Position numbers and translations under genes: made by a program
Notes under the pieces: model-generated
The model's database searches: none
The model's input: only the letters and a program-made list of their open reading frames with translations
What the model was told of the DNA's origin: nothing
DNA from: Actinoplanes sp. DH11
Lineage (GTDB): Bacteria; Actinomycetota; Actinomycetes; Mycobacteriales; Micromonosporaceae
NCBI RefSeq assembly: GCF_020873875.1
Contig: NZ_JAHWGU010000020.1
Location: 62,001-126,000, forward strand
Length of the DNA: 64,000 bases
Direction of reading: 5' to 3'
Part shown: piece after piece, positions 20,549 through 28,604 of the stretch
Numbering within the stretch: position 1 is the stretch's first letter
Layout of the letters: the number at the start of each line of letters is the position of its first letter

Positions 20549-21731
20549 GATGGTGGATCTGGCGACGTCGGAGGCGCCGCCCGGCAGGAACACCGTCGAC
20601 GACATCGTCGGGCGGGGCCGCCGGTTCCAGCGCCGGCGGCGTGCGGCCTTCACCGGCGCGGGCGCGGCGCTCGCGGTGGTCGCGGTGAGCGCGGCGGTGA
20701 CGATTCCGTCGCTGTTCGGCGGGGGTACGGGGGAGGGCCCGGCCATCACGGCGGCAGCACCGTCGGCCGCGGGTGCGACGACTGCTCCGGCGGCGGACTG
20801 GGCGTTCCCGCAGGACCCGTTCTCCTTCACGTTCGGCGCGTTCGACGCCGGCCGGTGGCACGTGGCCAAGCCGAGCGTGACGTCCACGGCGTACCAGATC
20901 GCGTCGGTCTACCTCGACGGCAGGGTCACGAACGACAAGGCCGTCGACGCGGACGAGGTTCCGGCGCCCCCCGGGTCGGTCACCAAGGACGGCAAGAGGC
21001 TGAAGGAGCCGGAGCCGACGATCTACGCGTACCTGGTGCTCTACCGGCCCGGCGCGTACGACCCGGCCAGGCTCGCCCGTGCCACCGCGCTCACCGTGGA
21101 CGGCAAGAAGGCGTTCCAGGCCGGTGGCCCGGGCAACGGCGGCATGACCCGGCGCACCCTGGCCTGGGAGTACGCGCCGGACGCCTACGCGGTGCTGGAA
21201 AGCCACTCGAACGGCGAGCAGGACCCGTCGGCCGAGGAGATGCAGAAGCTCGTCCCCGCCCTCAAGCCGGTCGAGGCGAAGCCGGCGAAGCTGCCGTTCA
21301 CGCTGACCTACGTGCCGGCGGGCTACCAGCCGGTGGAGACCGGCACGAACATGATGTCCGGCCTGAACGGCATCGCGTCGGCCCGGGACGGCGACTACGG
21401 TGGCGCGATCTTCGCGAACCCGGCCCCGGCGGCGACCGGGCTCACCGATCCGTTCGGCGGGGTCGACGGTGCGGACCTGCCCGGCAGCTTCCAGATCTTC
21501 GTGACCCGGTCGGCGAACTCGAATCAGACCACCGGCAACACGACGATCAAGTGCGGCAACGGGTTCTGCACGCACCGCAGCCCGGACAACAAGGTCAGCA
21601 TTCAGGTCGCCAGCGGCGGCCGCCTGTCCGACGCCGAGATGACGAAGATCCTGAACGGCCTGAAGCTGGCGGACGTGAAGAAGGAGTCCACCTGGACCGA
21701 CGCGGCCACCGCCCTGCGCGCCGGTTCCTGA
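20535..21731 (+). CDS. Single-pass membrane protein coupled to the SigE-type sigma factor
   Basis: A 398-residue protein with a short cytoplasmic N-terminus (1-38, basic at RGRRFQRRRR), one membrane segment (about 39-60) and a large extracytoplasmic domain of about 330 residues. No zinc-binding anti-sigma motif is visible and I do not recognise the outer domain. It overlaps the sigma gene by 14 nt, an arrangement found for sigma/anti-sigma pairs, so a sensing or anti-sigma role is a reasonable guess only. Start is GTG at 20535. It ends 43 bp before a bidirectional terminator. Confidence 0.75.
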   Translation: MRLHEMVDLATSEAPPGRNTVDDIVGRGRRFQRRRRAAFTGAGAALAVVAVSAAVTIPSLFGGGTGEGPAITAAAPSAAGATTAPAADWAFPQDPFSFTFGAFDAGRWHVAKPSVTSTAYQIASVYLDGRVTNDKAVDADEVPAPPGSVTKDGKRLKEPEPTIYAYLVLYRPGAYDPARLARATALTVDGKKAFQAGGPGNGGMTRRTLAWEYAPDAYAVLESHSNGEQDPSAEEMQKLVPALKPVEAKPAKLPFTLTYVPAGYQPVETGTNMMSGLNGIASARDGDYGGAIFANPAPAATGLTDPFGGVDGADLPGSFQIFVTRSANSNQTTGNTTIKCGNGFCTHRSPDNKVSIQVASGGRLSDAEMTKILNGLKLADVKKESTWTDAATALRAGS

Positions 21732-21773
21732 CCCGGCTGTCTCCTTGAGCGATCGCTCTGCTGAGCGCACGCG

Positions 21774-21804
21774 ACCGGCCCGGGACGCATCGTCCCGGGC
21801 CGGT
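21774..21804. terminator. Bidirectional terminator
   Basis: A perfect 14-bp inverted repeat, ACCGGCCCGGGACG (21774-21787) and complement (21791-21804), with a CAT loop, lies between convergent genes ending at 21731 and 21840. Confidence 0.85.
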
Positions 21805-21839
21805 TCGTATGTGACGCCGTCTCAGGCGGTCTTCGTTTC

Positions 21840-22130
21840 TCAGGCTCCAGCCGGTGTCGTCTGCGCGCGGGCGACGATCGCCTCGGCCACGTGGCGCAAC
21901 TGCTCGTGGTCGGGGTGGAAGCCGGCGGCGATGTCCGGGTGAAGCCCGGCCTTCGCCTGCTCGAGCAGCATCAGGGTGACCTGCTCGACGTTTTCTCCGG
22001 CGTACCTTTCTTCGATCTTGACCGTCGCAGCCTGCAGAGCGGAACTGAGCTGGTCCTCGAGAGGACCTCGCAGCTTCTGCTCCACCGGGGTGAGCGATTG
22101 TGGGTCGAGACTGACGTGCGGCTCTGCCAA
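21840..22130 (-). CDS. Small hypothetical protein, 96 aa
   Basis: I do not recognise this protein. It is soluble, acidic and largely helical (LTPVEQKLRGPLEDQLSSAL and RHVAEAIVARAQ), with no cysteine and no membrane segment. The start is TTG at 22130 with GAGGAGAG about 6 nt upstream. Codon use fits the surrounding genes. It is convergent with the sigma-linked membrane protein and is followed upstream by the anthranilate synthase gene 228 bp away on the same strand. Confidence 0.6.
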   Translation of the reverse strand: MAEPHVSLDPQSLTPVEQKLRGPLEDQLSSALQAATVKIEERYAGENVEQVTLMLLEQAKAGLHPDIAAGFHPDHEQLRHVAEAIVARAQTTPAGA

Positions 22131-22357
22131 GGTTCTCTCCTCGCCAGGTCAATGCGACGCGTCCGAGGTTCCCGCCTGCCGCCGCGCGCAAACCCCGCCC
22201 AGGTCAGTCACGGCAACCGTGTCACCTCGAAGAATGACAGCGCTGCGAGAGGCGCGGTGACGGCGCTGCGACAGGCGCGGTGACGGCGCCGGCGAAAAGC
22301 GGGCCGGTGGCCCAAGGAGAGGCTCTCGATCGCCTTGGACCACCGGTAGCCTTCTCG

Positions 22358-24187
22358 CTACCCGGTTACGGCCGGGCTAATCACGTCGGTCAGCACCGGT
22401 GGCAACAGATCTCGCAACACGTCGATGCCGTCGCGGCTCAGCACCGACTCCGGGTGGAACTGCACACCGGCGAAACGGGGCCCGCGCACCGCGTGCACCA
22501 GCCCGTCCGCCGGGTCGCGGGCGACGTCGACGAGGCCGTGCGGTGACCGGACCGGTCCGGGCGACGAGGCGACCGCGGCGAAACTGGAGTAGAAGCCGAC
22601 CCGCCGGACCGTGCCGAACAGGTCCACGTCACGGGCCAGTCCCTGATAGGGCGCGTCCCGGCGGACCAGGGACAGGCCGAGCTGCGCCGCCAGCACCTGC
22701 TGGCCGAGGCAGACGGCGAACATCGGCCGCCCGGCGTCCAGCAACCGCCGCACCAGGTCGTGCAGCACCGCCATCTTCGGGTCGGACGTGTCGGCCGGGT
22801 CGCCCGGACCGGGACCGACGACGACCAGGTCAGCGGCGGGGACAGAGTCGGCGAGAGCGGACCACGGCAGCACGGACACGGTCAGGCCGAGCGCCTTCAG
22901 CTGGTGCGCCAACATCGCGGTGAACGTGTCCTCGCCGTCGACGATCATGGCGCTGCGGCCGGCCAGCTCCGGCGTCTCGAGGGCGCCGGGCGACCGCGAG
23001 TCCAGCCAGAACCGGGCCAGGTCGGTGTTGCGGGCGGCGAGCAACTCCTGCGCCTGCGGGTCCGGCTCGGTTGCCCGTACCCCCGCTGAACCGCTGGTGA
23101 AGGCACTCAGGATGCCCGCGGCCTTGGTGTGTGTCTCGGCGACCTCGCCGGCCGGGGTCGAATGCCGGACCAGGGTGGCGCCGACCGGGATCCGCAGGGT
23201 GCCGTCCGGGGCGATCTCCGCGGTACGGATCAGGATGGGCGCGTCGAGGGTCTGCCGGCCGGCATCGTCGTGATCGAGCAGGGCGAGCACGCCGGCGTAA
23301 TAGCCGCGGCCGCGGTTCTCGTGGCGGGCGATGACACGGCAGGCGTTCTCGATGGGGCTGCCGGTCACGGTGGGGGCGAACATGGTCTCGCGGAGCACGT
23401 CGCGCACATCCAGCGTGCCCCGGCCGGCCAGCAGGTACTCGGTGTGGGTGAGATGGGCCATCTCCTTGAGGTACGGCCCGGCGACCTGACCACCGTGCTC
23501 GGCGACCGTGGCCATCATCTTGAGTTCCTCGTCGAGCACCATGTAGAGCTCCTCGATCTCCTTCGGGTCGCGCAGGAAGTCGAGGAGGTCGCCGGAGCCG
23601 TGCCGGAAGGTGCCACTGATCGGGTTCATCATGGTGATCCCGTCGGCGACGCTGACGTGCCGTTCCGGGGTGGCGCCGACGAGCGTCCGCGTCCCGGTGT
23701 GCACCAGGAAGGTCCAGTACGTGCCCTGTTCGAAGGCGAGCAGGCGCCCGAACGCCGCTCGTGCGGCCCGGACCGGATCGCCGTCGACGGTTCCGCTCCA
23801 CACCCGGTGGATCACGAAGTTGGCGCCCTCACCGTGACCGATCTCGTCACGGAGAACGGTTTCCACGATCCGGCCGTACTCGTCGTCGGAGATGTCGAAA
23901 CCGCCGTCGCGGACCTGAAGTTCGCCGGGCGGGAAAGCCTCCAGCGGCTGCCGTTCGACAGACCGCACGAGCAGGCATTCCAGCGGTGTTCCGTCATCGA
24001 CACAGGCGAATCCGCGTTCGGCGATCTGCCGATAGGGGATCACCGCCAGGACCGGGGTGCCGCGGTCGAGCGGGATGTCGGCGAGCGCCTCCACCGTGAC
24101 GACGTCGCCGGTCAGCACCTCGACATGGTCGGCGCCGTCGCGGTGGAGCAGGGCGAACGGTGCGTGGTTCCGATGCGGGAAAGACAT
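22358..24187 (-). CDS. trpEG: Fused anthranilate synthase (TrpE-TrpG)
   Basis: A 609-residue fusion. Residues 1-400 are the chorismate-using synthase (TVTGSPIENACRVIARHE, about 275-292); residues 415-609 are a class I glutamine amidotransferase with catalytic C493 (AVCLGQQ), H578 and E580 (FHPES). It should make anthranilate from chorismate and glutamine. The same domain order occurs in PhzE (2-amino-2-deoxyisochorismate synthase), and sequence alone does not separate them here. The Trp-codon leader peptide and attenuator upstream argue for a tryptophan-regulated anthranilate synthase, and there are no phenazine genes nearby. No other trp gene is in the window. Confidence 0.88.
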   Translation of the reverse strand: MSFPHRNHAPFALLHRDGADHVEVLTGDVVTVEALADIPLDRGTPVLAVIPYRQIAERGFACVDDGTPLECLLVRSVERQPLEAFPPGELQVRDGGFDISDDEYGRIVETVLRDEIGHGEGANFVIHRVWSGTVDGDPVRAARAAFGRLLAFEQGTYWTFLVHTGTRTLVGATPERHVSVADGITMMNPISGTFRHGSGDLLDFLRDPKEIEELYMVLDEELKMMATVAEHGGQVAGPYLKEMAHLTHTEYLLAGRGTLDVRDVLRETMFAPTVTGSPIENACRVIARHENRGRGYYAGVLALLDHDDAGRQTLDAPILIRTAEIAPDGTLRIPVGATLVRHSTPAGEVAETHTKAAGILSAFTSGSAGVRATEPDPQAQELLAARNTDLARFWLDSRSPGALETPELAGRSAMIVDGEDTFTAMLAHQLKALGLTVSVLPWSALADSVPAADLVVVGPGPGDPADTSDPKMAVLHDLVRRLLDAGRPMFAVCLGQQVLAAQLGLSLVRRDAPYQGLARDVDLFGTVRRVGFYSSFAAVASSPGPVRSPHGLVDVARDPADGLVHAVRGPRFAGVQFHPESVLSRDGIDVLRDLLPPVLTDVISPAVTG

Positions 24188-24237
24188 TCGGTCCTCGTAT
24201 TTCTCGAGGGCCGCTGCCGAGGACGGGCCACGCGAAA

Positions 24238-24304
24238 CGGCCGCCTCGACGAGGCGGCCGCGGTTGCTGGGAAGCGCGCGGAAGATGGGCCGCCGATCAG
24301 GCGG
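24238..24304 (-). promoter_or_regulatory. Transcription attenuator of trpEG
   Basis: On the minus strand four segments follow the leader in the classic order. Segment 1 CCGCC (24300-24304) can pair with GGCGG at the start of segment 2. Segment 2 GGCGGCC (24288-24294) can pair with segment 3 GGCCGCC (24253-24259), forming an antiterminator. Segment 3 can also pair with segment 4 over 9 bp (CGGCCGCCT with AGGCGGCCG, 24252-24260 with 24238-24246), forming a terminator hairpin followed by TTT. Stalling at the tandem Trp codons would favour 2:3 pairing and read-through. Confidence 0.8.
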
Positions 24305-24329
24305 GCCACCACATCATTCGCGTGCGCAT
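24297..24329 (-). CDS. trpL: Trp leader peptide (MRTRMMWWPA)
   Basis: A 10-codon open reading frame with tandem TGG codons at positions 7 and 8, located 110 bp upstream of the fused anthranilate synthase gene. Its coding region overlaps attenuator segment 1. There is no Shine-Dalgarno; TAAGCT lies 7 nt upstream of the ATG, so the mRNA is probably leaderless. Trp codons are rare at this density by chance and their position relative to the hairpins fits attenuation control. Confidence 0.82.
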   Translation of the reverse strand: MRTRMMWWPA

Positions 24330-24336
24330 GGCAGGG

Positions 24337-24342
24337 AGCTTA
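24337..24342 (-). promoter_or_regulatory. -10 box of the trpL-trpEG transcript
   Basis: TAAGCT on the minus strand, 7 nt before the leader-peptide ATG at 24329; predicts a transcript starting at the A of the ATG. No clear -35 hexamer is visible. Confidence 0.55.
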
Positions 24343-24431
24343 CGGTTTGTGCGCGCTGACGCGCCAGACCCTTTCGTACGTTCCACTCCGGCCGGCTCGC
24401 GCTTCCGGCGGTGTGGACACTTTGCGGGTGT

Positions 24432-24662
24432 TCACCCGAACGCGGCCCGGACGGCGAGGCGGGCCCATCGCATCCGGCCGATCGCGCAGTCCGGGCGTTC
24501 GCCGAACTCCTGGGCCACCCGCTCGGCGCAACCGGTCTCGCCGAACCGGCTGACCGTGGCGATGACCGCGGCGCGGATCAACTCCGGGGTGGGCTCCTGC
24601 GAGCGCTGCACGTCCGAGGCGAAGAGTGCTTCGGACCGTACGTCATCCATCAGTGTGTTCAT
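24432..24662 (-). CDS. Small hypothetical protein, 76 aa
   Basis: Not recognised. A soluble, mostly helical protein with LIRAAVIATVSRFGETGCAE in the centre and a single cysteine. The ATG at 24662 follows a strong GGGAGG by 6 nt, and codon use is normal, so I consider it real. It lies upstream of trpL on the same strand, but the trpL promoter sits between them, so co-regulation is not implied. Confidence 0.65.
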   Translation of the reverse strand: MNTLMDDVRSEALFASDVQRSQEPTPELIRAAVIATVSRFGETGCAERVAQEFGERPDCAIGRMRWARLAVRAAFG

Positions 24663-24853
24663 CGTTTCCTCCCAGCCGCCTCGTAGGGGCGCGGTCTCCT
24701 CGACGTGTCAAGCACACCGCAGGGTGGCTGCGTCCGGGGCGCGGGCGGGTTGCGACCGGGTTGCGAATGCTCGACGGCTCTCGATACCCCGCTTTCCGCA
24801 CCTCACCACTTTTAACGCGATAAGGTCCGATAAAGGGTGGAGGGGGAAAAGCC

Positions 24854-25228
24854 GTGACGACCGTCCTGGTGGCCGACGACGATGCCGACATCCGCGACCT
24901 GGTGGCGTTCAAGCTGGAACAGGCCGGGCTGGAGGTCATCACGGTCGGGGACGGTCAGGCCGCGGTGGACACCGCCCGCGCCCGGCATCCGACGCTCGCG
25001 GTGCTGGACGTGTCGATGCCCGGGCTCTCCGGCATCGACGTGTGCCGGATGCTGCGGGCCGATCCCGGCACCGCCGACATGCTGATCATCATGCTCACCG
25101 CCCGGGTGCAGGAGCAGGATGTCGAGGGCGGTTTCAACGCGGGCGCCGACGATTACGTGACGAAGCCGTTCAGCCCCCGTGAGCTGGTCTCCCGGATCCA
25201 GGCGCTGCTCACGCGGGCCCGGACCTGA
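24854..25228 (+). CDS. Stand-alone response-regulator receiver protein (CheY-like)
   Basis: A 124-residue receiver domain without an output domain. The acidic pocket D9-D10, phospho-acceptor D52 (LDVSMPG), T82 and K104 (VTKPFS) are all present, so it can be phosphorylated. GTG start with GTGGAGGGGG upstream; TAAGGT about 30 bp before the start is a possible -10 element. No kinase gene is adjacent, so it is an orphan and may act as a phosphorelay intermediate or through protein contact. Confidence 0.88.
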   Translation: MTTVLVADDDADIRDLVAFKLEQAGLEVITVGDGQAAVDTARARHPTLAVLDVSMPGLSGIDVCRMLRADPGTADMLIIMLTARVQEQDVEGGFNAGADDYVTKPFSPRELVSRIQALLTRART

Positions 25229-25262
25229 CGCCCTTCCCGCTCCTCTTCCTTGACGCTCTTCC

Positions 25263-25952
25263 TCACCCGCCGGGCGTGGCGTGTCCTTGCGTGCCGGGCG
25301 CGTCATGTCCTTGCCTGCCGGGCGTGTCACGTCCTTGCGGGCCTGGCTCGGGGAACAGCTTCGCGGCGGCTGCCTCCCAGGCCTCGACCAGGCCGATCGC
25401 GGCGGACTCCCGCAGCCACTGGATCTGCAGGCCGTCCATCATCGCCATCACCTGGCCGGCCAGCTCCAGCCGGGCGGCGTCGTCGCCCGGCGCCAGACCG
25501 GCCAGCATGTCCAGGGTGTGCCGCTGGCGGCGCCGGAAATAGGAGTGCGCCGGATGCCCGGGCGCCAGCGACTCGGCCTCGAGCACCGCGAAGAGCCGGA
25601 CGATCTCCGGTTGCCGGGAGTTGCGCCGGACCAGCGCCGAGCAGACCGCGGCCAGCGTGATCCCGGAACTCTCCGCCCAGTGCCGGTCGGCCGGCAGACC
25701 GAGCTGCTCGGCGAAGGCGCGGGCGTCCGCCTCGTCCCGGTACTCCAGGACCGCGATCAGCAGGTTGTCCTTCGAACCGACGTGGTGCAGCAGGCCCGGC
25801 ACGGTCAGGCCGCAGCCGTCCGCCACGTCCTGCATCGACAGACCCCAGAAGCCGCGCTCGGCGATCAGCCGGGTGGTGACCTCGACGATCTGCCGGCGCC
25901 GTTCGGCGGCCGGCAGGCGGGCCCGCTCACGGCGGATCGGCTGGGTTGTCAC
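25263..25952 (-). CDS. TetR-family transcriptional regulator (neighbour of GH3 glucosidase)
   Basis: A 229-residue repressor-type protein. The helix-turn-helix is at about residues 24-62 (GFWGLSMQDVADGCGLTVPG); the ligand domain follows. The C-terminal 23 residues consist of repeats of GRQGHDAPGT type, encoded by a 24-bp minisatellite at about 25276-25345. GTG start at 25952 with AGGAAAG upstream; an ATG 33 nt earlier is possible. It is divergent from the beta-glucosidase gene and a 20-bp palindrome lies between them, so it probably represses that gene and responds to a sugar ligand. Confidence 0.88.
   Translation of the reverse strand: MTTQPIRRERARLPAAERRRQIVEVTTRLIAERGFWGLSMQDVADGCGLTVPGLLHHVGSKDNLLIAVLEYRDEADARAFAEQLGLPADRHWAESSGITLAAVCSALVRRNSRQPEIVRLFAVLEAESLAPGHPAHSYFRRRQRHTLDMLAGLAPGDDAARLELAGQVMAMMDGLQIQWLRESAAIGLVEAWEAAAAKLFPEPGPQGRDTPGRQGHDAPGTQGHATPGG
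25276..25345. repeat. 24-bp minisatellite at the tetR 3' end
   Basis: About three copies of a 24-bp unit containing GTCCTTGCGTGCCGGGCG. It is translated in frame on the minus strand into the C-terminal tail of the TetR protein. Confidence 0.75.
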
Positions 25953-25976
25953 AGCGTCTTTCCTACCAGCAAGGCC

Positions 25977-26006
25977 TTGCTCCACCCGTACGGGCGAGGA
26001 TATGTT
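25977..26006 (+). promoter_or_regulatory. Candidate promoter of the GH3 glucosidase gene
   Basis: TTGCTC (25977-25982), 18-bp spacer, TATGTT (26001-26006). The predicted start near 26013 lies just before the palindromic operator, which would block early elongation or polymerase binding. Confidence 0.5.
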
Positions 26007-26019
26007 GCCTGTGAGTTAG

Positions 26020-26039
26020 TACCTAGTAAGTACTAGGTA
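26020..26039. promoter_or_regulatory. 20-bp palindromic operator between tetR and GH3 gene
   Basis: TACCTAGTAAGTACTAGGTA: perfect 9-bp arms around an AG centre. It lies in the divergent gap, 68 bp before the tetR start and 74 bp before the glucosidase start, and is AT-richer than its surroundings. It is the likely binding site of the adjacent TetR protein. Confidence 0.75.
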
Positions 26040-26112
26040 ACGGTAGTCAGCAGCGATTGCCGGCAGCGCCGATCAGCGGCGGTCCGACCTGTCCCAAGGG
26101 AGCCTCGACCTC

Positions 26113-28407
26113 ATGTCCTCCGAGTTCAGCACGGCCGACCAGGCGGCGATCACCAGCGGCGGCGACTTCTGGCACACCGCCGCCGTCGAGTCCGCGGGCA
26201 TCCCGGCCGTCACGGTCACCGACGGGCCGCACGGTGTCCGGATGCAGGCCTCCGGCGGCGACCTGCTGGCCGGTGTCCCGGCCACCTGTTTCCCGCCCGC
26301 GGTGGCCAGCGCCTCGACGTGGGACCCGGAGCTGCTGCGCCGGATGGGCGAGGCGCTCGGCGACGAGTGCCGCGCGCAGGATGTCGCGGTGCTGCTCGGC
26401 CCGGGGATCAACCTGAAGCGCAGCCCGCTCGGCGGGCGCAACTTCGAATACTTCTCCGAGGACCCGATCCTGACCGGGGTCCTCGCCACCGAGTGGGTGC
26501 GCGGCCTGCAGTCCAAGGGTGTCGGCGCGTCGCTGAAGCACTTCGCGGTGAACAGCCAGGAGACCGACCGGATGCGGGTCAGCGCCGACGTCGACGAGCG
26601 CACCCTCCGCGAGATCTACCTGCGGGCGTTCCAGCGTGTCGTCACGCAGGCCCAGCCGTGGACCGTGATGTGCGCCTACAACAAGATCAACGGGGTCTAT
26701 GCGAGCGAGAACCACTGGCTGCTCACCGAGGTGCTGCGTGACGAGTGGGGCTTCGAAGGACTCGTCGTCTCCGACTGGGGCGCGGTGGTGGACCGGGTCA
26801 AGGCGATCGCCGCCGGCCTCGACCTGACGATGCCGGGGCCGGACGCCGACGGCGACGCCGCCCTGTGCGAGGCCGTCGAGGCGGGGCAGCTCGATCCGGC
26901 GCTGCTGCGGGCCTCCGCCCAGCGCGTCCGTGACCTGGTGACGAAGGCCGGGGAGCGTCCGGCCGGAGGCTACGACGCCGCCGCGCACCACGCCCTCGCC
27001 CGGGAGATCGCCGGCCGGTCCGTCGTGTTGCTGAAGAACGAGGGCGGCGTGCTGCCCCTGGCGCGCTCCGGCGTGTCGGTCGCGGTGCTCGGCGAGTTCG
27101 CCCGCACCCCGCGCTACCAGGGTGGCGGCAGCTCACAGATCACGCCCACCCAGCTCGACGACGCGCTCACCCAGATCACGGCCGCGACAAGTGCCGCCGT
27201 CCGGTTCGCGCAGGGCTACACCGTCGAGGAGGCCGGCGCCGCACCGGCCGAGACCGACTCCCAGCCCGACTCGTCCGAGGCTGGCTCGTCCGGGGCCGGC
27301 TCGTCCCAGCCGGGCGAGGCTCTGCTCGCGGAGGCCGTCGCGGTGGCCCGGGAGTGCGACGTGGCAGTGGTCTTCGTCGGCAGCGTGCACGAGACCGAGG
27401 GCGCCGACCGCGACTCCCTCGACCTGCCGGCCGCCCACCTGGCCCTGATCGAGCGGGTCGCCGCGGCCAACCCGCGCACGGTCGTGGTGCTCTCCAACGG
27501 CGCCGTGCTCGCCACCAAGCCGTGGGACGAGTCGGTGCCGGCGCTCGTCGAGGGCTGGCTGCTCGGCCAGGCCGGTGGCAGCGCCATCGCGGACGTGCTG
27601 TTCGGGCGGGTCAACCCGTCCGGCCGGCTCGCCGAGACGATCCCGCTGAAACTCGCCGACCACCCCTCCTACTTGGACTTCCCGGGCGAGCACGGGCACG
27701 TGCGCTACGGCGAGGGGCTGCACATCGGCTACCGCGGGTTCGACGCCCGGGAGCAGCCGGTGGCGTACCCGTTCGGCTTCGGCCTCTCCTACACGACGTT
27801 CACTTACGGCACGGCCCGGGCGGTCGCCACCGAGACCGGCGTCGAGGTCCGTGTCCCGGTGACCAACAGTGGCGGGCGGGCCGGCCGAGAGGTCGTCCAG
27901 GCCTACGTGTCGCTGCCCGGCTCGCGGGTCCGCCGCGCGCCGCGTGAGCTGAAGGCCTTCGCGAGCGTGGAGATCGCCGCCGGCGAGACCACCGAGGTGG
28001 TGCTGGGCATCGACCGCGGCGACCTGGCCTACTGGGACACCCGGCTCGGCCGCTGGGTGGTGGAGGGCGGCGACTACCTGGTGTCGGTGGGCGCGTCCTC
28101 CCGCGACATCCGCACCGAAGCCACCGTTCCCGTGCCCGCCGACGCGGCCCGGGTCCCGCTGACCACCGAGTCAAGCGTCGGCGAATGGTTCGCCGACCCC
28201 CGGGGCGCCCAGCTGCTGGGCGAGGCCTTCGCCCGCGCGGCCGCCGAGGCATCCGACGGCGACGCGGGGCCGATGAGCGCCATGGCCGCCGACCCGGCGA
28301 TGCTGATGATGCTGGGCAGTCTGCCCCTGAGCCGCATGGCCACGTTCCCCGGCAGCCCGCTGCGGGCAGACCAGCTGGACAAATTGGTCACCGAGGCCAA
28401 CGCCTGA
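26113..28407 (+). CDS. GH3 beta-glucosidase
   Basis: A 764-residue cytoplasmic glycoside hydrolase 3 enzyme without signal peptide. The N-terminal barrel carries the catalytic nucleophile D221 (VVSDWGA) and the KHFAVNSQE substrate loop; the second sandwich domain and a C-terminal fibronectin type III-like domain (about 575-680) follow. A Ser/Gly linker with repeated SSGAGSSQ-type units sits at about 385-400. It should release glucose from beta-glucosides such as cellobiose brought in by transporters. An extra C-terminal region rich in Met and Ala (about 705-764) is of unknown role. It is likely repressed by the divergent TetR. Confidence 0.92.
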   Translation: MSSEFSTADQAAITSGGDFWHTAAVESAGIPAVTVTDGPHGVRMQASGGDLLAGVPATCFPPAVASASTWDPELLRRMGEALGDECRAQDVAVLLGPGINLKRSPLGGRNFEYFSEDPILTGVLATEWVRGLQSKGVGASLKHFAVNSQETDRMRVSADVDERTLREIYLRAFQRVVTQAQPWTVMCAYNKINGVYASENHWLLTEVLRDEWGFEGLVVSDWGAVVDRVKAIAAGLDLTMPGPDADGDAALCEAVEAGQLDPALLRASAQRVRDLVTKAGERPAGGYDAAAHHALAREIAGRSVVLLKNEGGVLPLARSGVSVAVLGEFARTPRYQGGGSSQITPTQLDDALTQITAATSAAVRFAQGYTVEEAGAAPAETDSQPDSSEAGSSGAGSSQPGEALLAEAVAVARECDVAVVFVGSVHETEGADRDSLDLPAAHLALIERVAAANPRTVVVLSNGAVLATKPWDESVPALVEGWLLGQAGGSAIADVLFGRVNPSGRLAETIPLKLADHPSYLDFPGEHGHVRYGEGLHIGYRGFDAREQPVAYPFGFGLSYTTFTYGTARAVATETGVEVRVPVTNSGGRAGREVVQAYVSLPGSRVRRAPRELKAFASVEIAAGETTEVVLGIDRGDLAYWDTRLGRWVVEGGDYLVSVGASSRDIRTEATVPVPADAARVPLTTESSVGEWFADPRGAQLLGEAFARAAAEASDGDAGPMSAMAADPAMLMMLGSLPLSRMATFPGSPLRADQLDKLVTEANA

Positions 28408-28444
28408 CCCGCGCCGTCCACCCAGCGGTGGCTCCCCACAGGGC

Positions 28445-28530
28445 GCCACCGCTTCGGGGTGGCGCTGCCTTGGAGAGAGGCCACCGCTTCGGGGTGGCGC
28501 TGCCTTGAGAGAGGCCACCGCCTCGGGCGG
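28445..28530. repeat. Tandem GCCACC hairpin repeats after the GH3 gene
   Basis: Hairpins GCCACC-GCTTCGG-GGTGGC at 28445-28463 and 28480-28498, 35 bp apart, with a diverged third copy from about 28515. They lie between convergent genes and probably terminate transcription. Confidence 0.75.
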
Positions 28531-28604
28531 CCCGCGCGGCGTGCTTCAGCCGCGTCGAGCCGCTTGCTCCGCGCGTGCCGGGGCCTTCGCCGGCGCCGGG
28601 CGTG

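Noticed and set aside
20855..21748. Alternative frame within the sigma-linked membrane protein gene
   Set aside because: Arg/Gly-rich out-of-frame translation; the other frame has a membrane segment and normal composition.
22358..24187. Phenazine biosynthesis gene phzE
   Set aside because: No phz genes nearby and a Trp attenuator precedes the gene; anthranilate synthase fits better.
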